A stretch of DNA of 15,586 nt from DASUZD01 sp036377055 (GTDB lineage Bacteria > Actinomycetota > Thermoleophilia > Gaiellales > Gaiellaceae): positions 1-15,586 of the forward strand of contig DASUZD010000287.1 in assembly GCA_036377055.1 (NCBI GenBank), read 5' to 3'. Shown here piece after piece: positions 7,226 through 14,594 of the stretch. The notes below the pieces were generated by a model. It searched no databases, was not told the origin of the DNA, and saw nothing but the letters and a program-made list of their open reading frames with translations. Each line of letters opens with the position of its first letter. Positions within the stretch are counted from its first letter, which is position 1. The position numbers and the translations under genes were made by a program.

Positions 7226-7887
7226 GCCGGCTGCGGGAGCGCGCCCAGCCGGAGCGCGCGGCTCTCCTGGCGGCGCGACATCGCTCCGACGACGGCGACG
7301 GCAAGGAGCCCGGCCGCGATTCCTACCACGTCGCCCGCGAGCGCGAGCAGCGTCCCGAGCCGCAGGTCGTCCACGCTGCTCCCCATGTGGCCCGAGAGGA
7401 ACGAGAGCACGTTCGACGCGATGAACGCGAGCCACCAGAACGCGAACACGAGCGGCACTCGGCCCTTCTGCCACGACTCGCCCGCCTCGGCCGGAAGCTC
7501 GGGATCGCTCGCCTTCCACGTTTCGTCCGCGATCTCCTTCGGCCAGAAGAGCGCGATGATCGGGATGAACCAGGCGACGACGGCGACGCTCGTGCGATGG
7601 CGAAGGCCGGTCGCGCCGAGCCGCCCCGCGTTCGCGTACGCGCGGTGGAACCAGAAGATGAACGCGATCCCGGCCGCGAGGTAGACGCCGAGCCAGACGT
7701 GGTCGACCATCGCCTGGCGCGTCGCGTTCAGGTGCGCGTCGTCGACGGTGATGGTCTCCGCGTCGGCGAGCATGGTGCGCTGCGCGAGGTCCGAGAAGAA
7801 GGCGACACAGTCGACGAGCACGACCGCGACCAGGAGAGCCTTCGCGATTGCGGCGCGTCGGGCGAGCGGGAGGAAGCTGCGCGCCAT
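7222..7887 (-). CDS. DUF4328 domain membrane protein
   Basis: This is a 221-residue integral membrane protein with about five hydrophobic segments (12-32, 62-82, 100-115, 143-163, 176-203). It carries the features I associate with DUF4328: WFHRAYANAGRLGA at 79-92, AWFIPIIALFWPKEIADETW at 105-124, and a later helix ending in a short basic tail. DUF4328 proteins are common in actinobacteria and have no established function. The start is ATG 7887. No Shine-Dalgarno sequence or convincing -10 is seen just upstream, which fits co-transcription from the glycosyltransferase gene that ends 46 bp before it. The last 4 bp overlap the end of the response regulator gene. Confidence 0.85.
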   Translation of the reverse strand: MARSFLPLARRAAIAKALLVAVVLVDCVAFFSDLAQRTMLADAETITVDDAHLNATRQAMVDHVWLGVYLAAGIAFIFWFHRAYANAGRLGATGLRHRTSVAVVAWFIPIIALFWPKEIADETWKASDPELPAEAGESWQKGRVPLVFAFWWLAFIASNVLSFLSGHMGSSVDDLRLGTLLALAGDVVGIAAGLLAVAVVGAMSRRQESRALRLGALPQPA

Positions 7888-7933
7888 CGCAACCCGAAGT
7901 CGGCGCGTCTGCGCCGGGCGCCCATCCCTCGAA

Positions 7934-9013
7934 TCAGGGAGGAGACTGTCCCGCCGGACCTGCGAGCACGCGGTCGTACACAGCCTCGTAGCCGCGCACC
8001 ATTGCCTCGGTCGAGAAGCGGCTCTCGGCCCGGGCGCGGCAGGCGGACGGGTCGAGGTCGACGGCGCGGCGGATGGCGTCTGCGAGTCCCGCGGCGTCGT
8101 CGGCGACCGCGCCGGTCCGCTCGTCGAGAAGCTCCGGCACGGCGCCGGCGCGAAGGCCGGCCACGGGTGTCCCGCAGGCCAGCGCCTCGACGATCACGAG
8201 CCCGAACGGCTCCTCCCACAGCGCAGGGAAGACGACGCACGCGGCCCTCCCGAGCAGATCCTTCTTCTCCTCTGCGTCGACCTCTCCGACCCACTCGGCC
8301 TCGGATCCGAGCCGGGGCCGGACGTGCCGCTCGAAGTACTCCTGCTCGGAGGGGATCGTCCAGCTGCCGGCGATCACGAGCCGCCGTCCGGCCTCGCGGG
8401 CCGCGTCGAGCGCGACGTGGACGCCCTTCTCGTCGCTCGTCCGCCCGAGGAAGAGCACGAAGTCCTCCTTCGCGTCGACGAACGGATACTCCTCGACGCG
8501 GATGCCGTTGTGGACGGTGGCGATCCAGTCGAGGTCGGGCGCGCCGCGCCGCTGGGAGTCGGAGAGCGCGACGAGCGGGATCCGCCCGAACTGCGCGAGC
8601 GCGGCGAAGATCTCACCTTCGGAGCGCGGCCCCGCCACGGGTGCGTGCACGGTCGCGACGGTCGGCGCCTGGCGGGCCGAGGCGGTCAGGAGCCCGGTGC
8701 GCGTGTGGTCGTGGACGACGTCGAGCGGGATCGAGGCCAGCGCCGTCGTGGCGCGGATCGCGTGCAGGACGTCGATCATCCCCTGCGACTGCGTCCCCTC
8801 GAGCTGCGGCTCGGCGAAGGTCGCGACGAAGCGTGCGCCCGTCCGGTTGGGGCCTGCCCCGACGAGCGTCACCTCGTGGCCGCGCGCCAGCAACCCTTCG
8901 GCGAGGACGTAGCAGACGAGCTCGGTGCCGCCGTACGCGCGGGGCGGCAGCTCGTAGAACGGCGGCGCGACGATCGCGATCCGGAGAGGTCGTGGCGCGA
9001 GGGGCGCGGCCAT
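7934..9013 (-). CDS. GT4-family glycosyltransferase
   Basis: This encodes a 359-residue GT-B-fold retaining glycosyltransferase of the GT4 type, expected to move a sugar from a nucleotide-sugar to an acceptor at the cytoplasmic membrane face. The N-terminal half has the acceptor-side glycine loop (YGGTELV, 27-33) and a VVHDHTRTG strand at 99-107. The donor half has GRTSDEKG (190-197), contributing the Arg/Lys pair that binds the diphosphate. The EX7E motif is Glu268 and Glu276 in WEEPFGLVIVEALACGTPV. Length is normal for the family. The start is ATG 9013, with a TACCCT hexamer 10 nt upstream in the 26-bp gap shared with the Eis-like gene. It is followed by DUF4328 on the same strand. Donor and acceptor cannot be read from sequence; the organisation of the N-terminus resembles single-gene GT4 enzymes of unknown specificity. 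Confidence 0.92.
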   Translation of the reverse strand: MAAPLAPRPLRIAIVAPPFYELPPRAYGGTELVCYVLAEGLLARGHEVTLVGAGPNRTGARFVATFAEPQLEGTQSQGMIDVLHAIRATTALASIPLDVVHDHTRTGLLTASARQAPTVATVHAPVAGPRSEGEIFAALAQFGRIPLVALSDSQRRGAPDLDWIATVHNGIRVEEYPFVDAKEDFVLFLGRTSDEKGVHVALDAAREAGRRLVIAGSWTIPSEQEYFERHVRPRLGSEAEWVGEVDAEEKKDLLGRAACVVFPALWEEPFGLVIVEALACGTPVAGLRAGAVPELLDERTGAVADDAAGLADAIRRAVDLDPSACRARAESRFSTEAMVRGYEAVYDRVLAGPAGQSPP

Positions 9014-9039
9014 GGCCGGGGCTAGGGTACAAACAGCGC
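9014..9039. promoter_or_regulatory. 26-bp divergent gap with face-to-face -10-like hexamers
   Basis: This is the whole interval between the starts of the glycosyltransferase (minus) and the Eis-like gene (plus). It holds TAGGGT at 9023-9028 on the plus strand and TACCCT on the minus strand (9029-9024), which share five base pairs. A second plus-strand candidate, TACAAA (9028-9033), ends exactly 6 nt before ATG 9040. No Shine-Dalgarno sequence is present for either gene. Any -35 elements would lie within the opposing coding sequence. The hexamers are directly seen; promoter activity is inferred. Confidence 0.35.
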
Positions 9040-10269
9040 ATGGAGCTGCACGTGCGCCCGATCAGGCGCGACGAGTTCGAGGAGTACGTCGCCGTGCTCG
9101 AGGCCGGCGTCGGCCGCCGGATGACCGACGAGGCGCTCGAGGACGCCACCGCCGACTACGACGTCGAGCGCCTGTTCGCAGCATTCGACGGCGAGCGGAT
9201 GGTCGGCGGAACCGGCTCCGAGGCGCTCGAGCTGACGGTGCCGGGGCCCGCGCTGCTCCCGGCGGCGAGAATCACGTTGGCTGCCGTCCTGCCCACGCAT
9301 CGCCGGCGCGGCATCTCGACGGAGCTGAACGTCCAGCAGCTGCACGACCTGCGCGCCCGCGGCGAGCCGCTCGCCGTCTTCACGACGACGGGGCCGGGGT
9401 TGTATCGCCGCGTCGGCTACAGCCCGGCGACGTTTGCGCAGGAGGTCGAGCTCGACCTGGTGCACGCACGGCTCGCCGTGCCGGCCTCCGACGGGTCGGG
9501 GCGGCTGCTCGCGGAGGACGAGCTGAGCGAGACCCTGCCGCCGATCTTCGAGCGGCACCGGCTGGCGCAGCCGGGGCAGATCAGTCGCACGCCGCTCTTC
9601 TGGCGCTTCTGGCTCGACGACCGCGAGCGCTACCGGAAGGGCGAGCCGGGCGATCGGATGGCGGTCGTGTTCGAGGACGGCGGCGGCGACGCGCAGGGGT
9701 ATCTCACGTACCGGCTGCGGCCGGGGCCGCCACGCGACCAGCCTGTGGACGCGCTCGTCGTCGAGGACCTCGTCGCGGTCACCGAGCCGTCGCGGCGCGA
9801 GCTCTGGCGGTACTGCCTCGCCTTCCACCAGGCTCGCTCGCTCCTCGCGCACAACCTCCCCGCCGACGAGCCGCTCCTGTTCATGCTCGACGACCCTCGG
9901 CACCTGCGCGCGACGCGCCTGCGCGAGTTCGTGTGGCTTCGCCTCGTCGACGTTCCGGCGGCGCTCGAGGCGCGCCGCTACACCGGCTCGGGCTCGGTCG
10001 CTCTCGAAGTGACCGACCCCGTCTGCTCCGAGAACGCCGGCCGGTTCCGGCTCGAGGTGGAGGACGGCGTCGCCGAGTGCGGGCGCACCGACGGCCCGGC
10101 CGAGCTCGCGCTCGACGTCGCCGACCTGGCCGCCGTCTACCTCGGCGGGAGCAGCGTGTCGCGACTCGCCCGCGCCGGACGGATCGAGGAGCTCGCGTCG
10201 GGGGCGATTCGGCGACTCGACGCGCTGTTCGCGTCGTGGCCGGCGCCGTGGACCGTGAGCGATTGGTAG
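9040..10269 (+). CDS. Eis-like GNAT N-acetyltransferase with SCP2-like C-terminal domain
   Basis: This 409-residue protein has the layout of the Eis family: an N-terminal GNAT domain, a second degenerate GNAT domain and a C-terminal sterol-carrier-like domain. Mycobacterial Eis (about 402 residues) is a hexamer that acetylates several amines of aminoglycosides, and also protein lysines. The acetyl-CoA pyrophosphate loop is VLPTHRRRGIST (83-94). The LYRRVGYSPAT segment (121-131) matches the Eis stretch that carries the catalytic tyrosine (Tyr126 in M. tuberculosis), with Tyr122 and Tyr127 as candidates. VPAALEARRY (305-314) and YLGG (367-370) are further family hallmarks. The C-terminal carboxylate acts in Eis catalysis, and here too the protein ends on an aromatic residue (Trp409). 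The start is ATG 9040. The gene is convergent with the 771-residue protein gene with 5 bp between stops. The substrate is unknown. Confidence 0.9.
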   Translation: MELHVRPIRRDEFEEYVAVLEAGVGRRMTDEALEDATADYDVERLFAAFDGERMVGGTGSEALELTVPGPALLPAARITLAAVLPTHRRRGISTELNVQQLHDLRARGEPLAVFTTTGPGLYRRVGYSPATFAQEVELDLVHARLAVPASDGSGRLLAEDELSETLPPIFERHRLAQPGQISRTPLFWRFWLDDRERYRKGEPGDRMAVVFEDGGGDAQGYLTYRLRPGPPRDQPVDALVVEDLVAVTEPSRRELWRYCLAFHQARSLLAHNLPADEPLLFMLDDPRHLRATRLREFVWLRLVDVPAALEARRYTGSGSVALEVTDPVCSENAGRFRLEVEDGVAECGRTDGPAELALDVADLAAVYLGGSSVSRLARAGRIEELASGAIRRLDALFASWPAPWTVSDW

Positions 10270-10274
10270 CCGCG

Positions 10275-12590
10275 TCAGCCCCGCTTCAGCTTGCTCGCCG
10301 ACGAGACCGCGCTCGTTCCCTTCTCGGCGAGGCCACGGATCGAGTCGGCCCAGCCGGCGAGCAGGTGCCAGCGCTTGAGCCAGCCGAAGACCCACGCCAG
10401 CAGCCCCGAGACGGCGGCGAGCAGGATCGCGAGGTTGGCCAGCACGCCTTGCGTCGTCGTCCAGCCGATGACGGTCAGGATGGCGATCGTCGCCGCCGCG
10501 AGCGCCGCGATCGGAACGGCCGTGGCGACGAAGCGGCCGATGGCCGAGGCCGCGCGCGCCTCCGCCAGGCGGTCCTGTTCGGCACGCAGGCTCGCGTGCG
10601 TCTGGGCGAGCTCGTCGCGCAGGCTCTCGTTCGTCACGGCCAGGTCCTGAAGAAGTGTGCGCTCGCCGCGCTCGCTCGGCCGGGCATCGGGCGCGGCACC
10701 CCCATCGGGCCACTCGATCGACGCGAGCCGCTGGAGACCGATCGGGAACTGCCGGTCGGCGACGATCAGAGCGTGGGTGAGACGCGCGAGCCACGCAACA
10801 CCCTTCACTCCGCGTGTGTACCGGCGCCGGGCGCGGCGGAGCGCTGTCGCCCCGGTGGCGATGTGCGCGACGATCGGGGCGGTGAGATCGGTCCGCTTCG
10901 GATCGAGCCGTCGGTAGAGGATGACGAGGCCGCGGGTCAGCTCCGCCGTGGCCTCCACCGACATCCAGCCTCGCTCGGCGCGGGCCGGGAACCGCGCGAG
11001 CAGACGGCACGCGACCTCGGCGAGCGCGACCGCTGCGGCCGGATCGTCCTCGAGCAGCTCGGCCTCGTCGAGCGACGCGACGGCGTCGAGAACACGCACG
11101 AGGGGCGCGATGGACGTCGCGGTGTCCGCGTCCGCGGCCACGGCCTCGGCTGCGGCGGCGAGGAACTCGGACACCTGCTTCCCGCGACCGAGCGCGAGCG
11201 CCGCCCGGATCTGAAACGAGACATCGGCGGGCCGGCTGTCCACCTGCTCCTCCATCCAGTCCACGTCGATGGGCTCGGGCTTCGCCAGATGCGCGAGCGC
11301 CTCGGCGAGAGCGATGCTCGATCCGAGGTCCTCGCGATGACCCGGATCACCGAGGTGGTCGCGGATCGCTGCGATCAACGGTGCCAGCGGCTCGACGTGA
11401 GGGTCGATCGCGGCGCGGTCCCCGGGGTTGACCTCGTCCCGCGCCAGAAAGGCGAGCGCGCTCGCGATGTTCCTGGCGTCGAATGCCGAAGCGATGTCGA
11501 GGTTCCTCCAGCCCTCGACGATGCGGAGCTCTGCGTAGAGCCGCGAGGCGAGCGACCACTCCTCGTACCGGCCGATCCAGGCCTGGACGCGGGTCATCGA
11601 CCCCTGGATCGAGCCTGCCACGAGCGTCCCGCCGTGGGCCAGGAACTCCTTCACGAGCTCCTGCTCCGCCGCCTCGGGAAGCCGATCCTCGGGGAGGACG
11701 AACGTGTCGACGTTCGCCAGGAGCCACTTGTCTGTGCCGTCGATCACAGCGCCGCTCGGCGCAGGGCGGATCGCGGCCCCGCCGTCCAGCGCGAGCCACC
11801 GGAGCAGGAGCTCGGCGCTCGTGCGATCCAGGTCGTGCCACACGAGTCGCCGCGGAGTGCCGAGGCACGCGTAGTTGATCGCGTTCGCCAGCAGCGCGTT
11901 GACGGCCGCGCCTTGGCCCGGCCGGTTGGCTTGCCAGTCGAGCGGAAGCGTGACGACCACGACCCGCTCGACGACGTAGTCCTGCGTCCGCACTCCGACG
12001 AGGTCCCCGTCGGCGCTGCGCAACACAGGCTTGAGCGATGACGGTAGCGAGTCGGCGACGATCGCCCGGAAGAACACCGACGGGAGCTCGCTGGCGTGGG
12101 CAGCGTCCCGCGCTTCAGGCGCGAGGTCGCGAAGCGTTCGCCAGTCGACCGGCTGCGGGTAGTGGAGAAGGACGTCGGTCGCGTCGGCGTCGACCGGCTC
12201 GATCCGGGTCGTGCCCTCGCGCCGCTCCATGAGCTCCGGCAGCACCTTCGCCGGGAGCACGCCGTCAAACTGCTCGTTCGCGACGTGGAGGAGGACGATC
12301 CCGCCACCCGAGCCGATATAGCGCACGAGGTCGGAGCGGCGCCGGGCGAGCGCATCCGCCACCTGGCCGGAGCGCGTGGCGTTCGAAGCGAATACTAGGC
12401 AGTCCGCCTTGTCCCGCTCGAGCCCGTCGAGCAGCAGGTCGACGTCCTCGTCGGTGAACACCTCTAAGGAGAACTGCGCGAACCCGCTTTCCGATAGCTG
12501 CGCCGCGCAGCGCTCGAACGCGCCGCGCACGTCGGCAAACCGTTGCCTCGCGACCTCCGTCCCGTCTTGAATCAGCGCGATCCGCGGCAT
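10275..12590 (-). CDS. 771-residue multidomain protein: two GATase1/ThuA-like folds, helical region, coiled coil, two-helix membrane hairpin
   Basis: I do not recognise this protein as a named family. Residues 1-245 look like a GATase1/ThuA-like alpha/beta domain: MPRIALIQDG strand, DCLVFASN strand at 63-70, then a helix and YIGSGGGIVLLHVANE (91-106). A second copy of the same pattern appears at about 247-360, with VDTFVLPEDRLPEAAEQE (294-311) and FLAHGGTLVAG (316-326). Neither glycine turn is followed by a nucleophilic cysteine, so binding seems likelier than amidotransfer. Residues 365-640 are helical, with alpha-solenoid-like character. A coiled coil (about 643-685) leads into two membrane helices (about 686-710 and 716-737) and a basic tail rich in Ser and Lys. 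There is no signal peptide, so the bulk should be cytoplasmic. The start is ATG 12590, with TAGGCT 15 nt upstream. The gene is divergent from the PIG-L gene and monocistronic. It may be a membrane-tethered sensor or an effector; this is speculative. Confidence 0.85.
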   Translation of the reverse strand: MPRIALIQDGTEVARQRFADVRGAFERCAAQLSESGFAQFSLEVFTDEDVDLLLDGLERDKADCLVFASNATRSGQVADALARRRSDLVRYIGSGGGIVLLHVANEQFDGVLPAKVLPELMERREGTTRIEPVDADATDVLLHYPQPVDWRTLRDLAPEARDAAHASELPSVFFRAIVADSLPSSLKPVLRSADGDLVGVRTQDYVVERVVVVTLPLDWQANRPGQGAAVNALLANAINYACLGTPRRLVWHDLDRTSAELLLRWLALDGGAAIRPAPSGAVIDGTDKWLLANVDTFVLPEDRLPEAAEQELVKEFLAHGGTLVAGSIQGSMTRVQAWIGRYEEWSLASRLYAELRIVEGWRNLDIASAFDARNIASALAFLARDEVNPGDRAAIDPHVEPLAPLIAAIRDHLGDPGHREDLGSSIALAEALAHLAKPEPIDVDWMEEQVDSRPADVSFQIRAALALGRGKQVSEFLAAAAEAVAADADTATSIAPLVRVLDAVASLDEAELLEDDPAAAVALAEVACRLLARFPARAERGWMSVEATAELTRGLVILYRRLDPKRTDLTAPIVAHIATGATALRRARRRYTRGVKGVAWLARLTHALIVADRQFPIGLQRLASIEWPDGGAAPDARPSERGERTLLQDLAVTNESLRDELAQTHASLRAEQDRLAEARAASAIGRFVATAVPIAALAAATIAILTVIGWTTTQGVLANLAILLAAVSGLLAWVFGWLKRWHLLAGWADSIRGLAEKGTSAVSSASKLKRG

Positions 12591-12646
12591 CGTGACTCGC
12601 GAGCGAGCCTAGGGCATCGGCGCACGTTCGTCATCCGGCCCCCTTG

Positions 12647-12652
12647 TACGCT
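12647..12652 (+). promoter_or_regulatory. -10-like hexamer of the PIG-L/GT4 operon
   Basis: TACGCT is followed by exactly 6 nt and GTG 12659, the same geometry as fabI and the same hexamer as the S8 protease gene. No Shine-Dalgarno sequence or clear -35 is present. This spacing is the main reason to prefer GTG 12659 over TTG 12644, which would lie upstream of the -10. Confidence 0.45.
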
Positions 12653-12658
12653 CACGGG

Positions 12659-13468
12659 GTGACCGCTCGCGAGGCGGAGGTTTACGTCCTGCTCTCTCCG
12701 CATCCGGACGACGCGGTCTTCAGCGCGTGGCACGTCCTGACGGCGCCCCGCGGCGTGCGCGTGGTGACGGTCTTCGCGGGCGTGCCTGATCCGGGCTTCG
12801 TCACGATCCTCGACCGCGAGCGCGGCGCGAGCGACTCCGCCGCGATCTTCCGCCGCCGGCTCGTCGAGGACCGCGACGCGCTCGCCGTCGCCGGCCGCCT
12901 CCCGGCACAGGCGCCGCTGCTCGAGGCGAGCTACCGCGCGCAGGCGTTCCCGCGCATCGCCCAGGCGCTCGAGAGCGACCGCCCGAGCTTCATCCGGATC
13001 ATCGGACGGGAGCCGGAGCTCCGCCTCGAGCCGGAGGAGCTCGGGCGCAGCCTCGACGGCCTTGCCGACGGCGACGTCGTCTACGCGCCGGCCGGGATCG
13101 GCGGCCACGCCGACCACCGCGACGTCGCGCGCTACGCCGTAAGTCGGCTCGCCGGCGACCGCGGGCGGGTGCGCCTGTACGCCGACTTCCCGTACGTCGT
13201 GCGCCACGGACCGCCGAGCTTCCTCGGGCGCGGAGACAACCCCAGCGCGGACGCCGCCGTCACGGACGCGTTCGCGGTGCTGGGGCTGCGCGCTGCCGAG
13301 CACACGCCGCACGTGGTTCGCCTCGACGACGAGCAGCTCGAGGCGAAGTTCGAGGCCGCTCGTCGCTATCGGACGGAGTTCGATCTCGTCGACGCGGACT
13401 TCGGCGGCGTCCTATCCGACCCGGAGGCGATGCGCGTCGAGGTCTACTGGGCGCTCGGAGAGGACTGA
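12659..13468 (+). CDS. PIG-L (LmbE-like) family deacetylase
   Basis: This encodes a 269-residue zinc-dependent N-deacetylase of the PIG-L/LmbE family, whose members remove acetyl groups from N-acetylglucosaminyl conjugates (as in GPI, mycothiol, bacillithiol and some glycan or antibiotic pathways). The metal motif is SPHPDDAVFS (13-22): His15 and Asp18 should bind zinc and Asp17 should be the base. The partner motif GGHADHRDV (148-156) supplies His153 as third ligand and His150 as helper. The usual Glu after HPDD is Ala here, as in some family members. The start is taken as GTG 12659; an earlier in-frame TTG at 12644 would lie upstream of the presumed -10. The GT4 gene follows with a single intervening base, so the deacetylase and glycosyltransferase probably act on the same glycan or glycolipid. 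It is not specific enough to be called MshB. Confidence 0.92.
   Translation: MTAREAEVYVLLSPHPDDAVFSAWHVLTAPRGVRVVTVFAGVPDPGFVTILDRERGASDSAAIFRRRLVEDRDALAVAGRLPAQAPLLEASYRAQAFPRIAQALESDRPSFIRIIGREPELRLEPEELGRSLDGLADGDVVYAPAGIGGHADHRDVARYAVSRLAGDRGRVRLYADFPYVVRHGPPSFLGRGDNPSADAAVTDAFAVLGLRAAEHTPHVVRLDDEQLEAKFEAARRYRTEFDLVDADFGGVLSDPEAMRVEVYWALGED
13457..13463 (+). promoter_or_regulatory. Shine-Dalgarno site of the GT4 gene
   Basis: GGAGAGG lies within the last codons of the PIG-L gene, 6 nt before GTG 13470. It is the clearest ribosome binding site in the window. It supports the GTG start and translational coupling of this internal operon gene, in contrast to the first genes of transcription units, which lack such sites. 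Confidence 0.7.
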
Positions 13469-13469
13469 C

Positions 13470-14594
13470 GTGGCGACGCGCCAGCGGCCCGAGCGACTCC
13501 TGATGGTGCACGACTACCCTCCGCTGACGGGCGGCGGACTGGCGCTCGGTACGCTCGAGCTCGTACGGCTCGTGCAGCACGAGCGCCGCTGCCTCGTGCT
13601 CTCCTCGCGACTCGTCGACCACTTTGCCGACGACCGGACCCGCCTCGCACCGCCGTGCGCTCCGGCGGCGCCGGGACGCCTGGCGCGAGCGCTGCGGGAC
13701 GCGGATGCGCTCGTCGTCCACTGGACCTTCTCCTTCCGGCGGCTCGCCACGTCGTGCCTGCTAGCCGGCCCGGCGCTCGGGATCCCGACGGCCTGCGTGA
13801 TCCACACGGCGCCCGACCATTGCGACTACAACCGGCTGCGTCGCGTCCCGTCCGGCGCCCGGCAGGTCCTCGTCTCGCTCGTTCGGAGCGCGCTCCGCCG
13901 CTGCCAGGTCGTGGCGCTCAGCCGCGCGCACGCGGCGGCGCTCGAGCCCGCGGGGATCGAGGTGCAGGAGATCCTCCCCCTACCGATCAGCGCCGCGTCG
14001 CGCTACGCCGAGGTGTACGCGCGGCGCGACCCGGCGCGACCTCCGGAGACGGTGGGGATCGTCGGCGAGCTCTCGACGCTCAAGGGTGCGGACGCGATCC
14101 CGGGACTGTTGCGGGCGCTCACGCCCAGGTTCGCGGTCCGCGTCGTCGGGAGAGGCCCGATGTCTCGAAGCGTGAAGGTCGCCGTCGAGTCGCTCGCGCC
14201 GGAGGCACGGCAGCGGGTGGCGATCGCGGATCGAGTCGAGCCGACTGCGATGCCCGAGCTTCTCGCGGGGCTCGACGGGCTGCTCGTGCTCTCGCGCAGC
14301 GAGTCGCAATGCCGGCTCGCGCTCGAAGCGATGCTCGCCGGCGTCGTCGTCGTCGCCCGCCCGACCGGGGGGCTCCTCGACGTCGTTCGGTCGGGCAGCA
14401 CCGGCGTGCTCGTGGATCCCGACGACCCGGTCGCAGTGCGCACGGCCCTCGCCGGCCTCGCCGCCGATCCGGTGGGTGCGGCGGCGATTCGCGGTCGCGC
14501 GCGAGCGGCCGCCGTCGCCGTCGCGGAGCGCAGCCGCCGCGACTGGCGCCGGTTTCTGCTCTCGCTCGACGGCGCTCAGGGCGGGAGCCGGTAG
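13470..14594 (+). CDS. GT4-family glycosyltransferase, second gene of PIG-L operon
   Basis: This encodes a 374-residue GT-B-fold glycosyltransferase. The N-terminal half opens with LLMVHDYPPLTGGGLALG (10-27), the usual acceptor-side glycine loop, and has the strand VVHWTFSFRR (82-91). The donor half has GIVGELSTLKG (196-206) with Lys205 for phosphate binding. A clean EX7E motif lies at Glu278-Glu286 in RSESQCRLALEAMLAG, followed by PTGGLLDVV and TGVLVDP, standard for GT4. The second half is better conserved than the first, which is normal. The start is GTG 13470, one base after the PIG-L stop, with a strong Shine-Dalgarno sequence. The last 19 bp overlap the 3' end of the opposing membrane protein gene. 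A GT4/PIG-L pair recalls MshA/MshB, but nothing specific supports mycothiol synthesis. A surface glycan or glycolipid role is inferred. Confidence 0.92.
   Translation: MATRQRPERLLMVHDYPPLTGGGLALGTLELVRLVQHERRCLVLSSRLVDHFADDRTRLAPPCAPAAPGRLARALRDADALVVHWTFSFRRLATSCLLAGPALGIPTACVIHTAPDHCDYNRLRRVPSGARQVLVSLVRSALRRCQVVALSRAHAAALEPAGIEVQEILPLPISAASRYAEVYARRDPARPPETVGIVGELSTLKGADAIPGLLRALTPRFAVRVVGRGPMSRSVKVAVESLAPEARQRVAIADRVEPTAMPELLAGLDGLLVLSRSESQCRLALEAMLAGVVVVARPTGGLLDVVRSGSTGVLVDPDDPVAVRTALAGLAADPVGAAAIRGRARAAAVAVAERSRRDWRRFLLSLDGAQGGSR

Noticed and set aside
7923..7940. Small inverted repeat (TCCCT, 6-nt loop, AGGGA) at the end of the GT4 gene as a terminator
   Set aside because: The stem is only 5 bp with no T-run, and it overlaps the stop codon. 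It is within chance for this composition.
6997..10269. A 1090-codon plus-strand open frame that runs into the Eis-like gene
   Set aside because: Before 9040 it is Arg/Pro/Gly-rich and antisense or out of frame to the response regulator, DUF4328 and GT4 genes, all of which have clear motifs. It is open because GC-rich DNA has few stops. The real gene begins at ATG 9040.
9012..12041. A 1009-codon plus-strand open frame and a 662-codon minus-strand frame at 9022-11010
   Set aside because: Both are low-complexity, Arg-rich translations of alternative frames of the Eis-like and 771-residue genes, with no domain motif.
12659..14594. Reading the PIG-L/GT4 pair as mshB/mshA of mycothiol synthesis
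   Set aside because: Both proteins fit their superfamilies only generally. The gene order and the neighbouring GT-C-like gene point to a glycan locus, and mshC/mshD are not seen.
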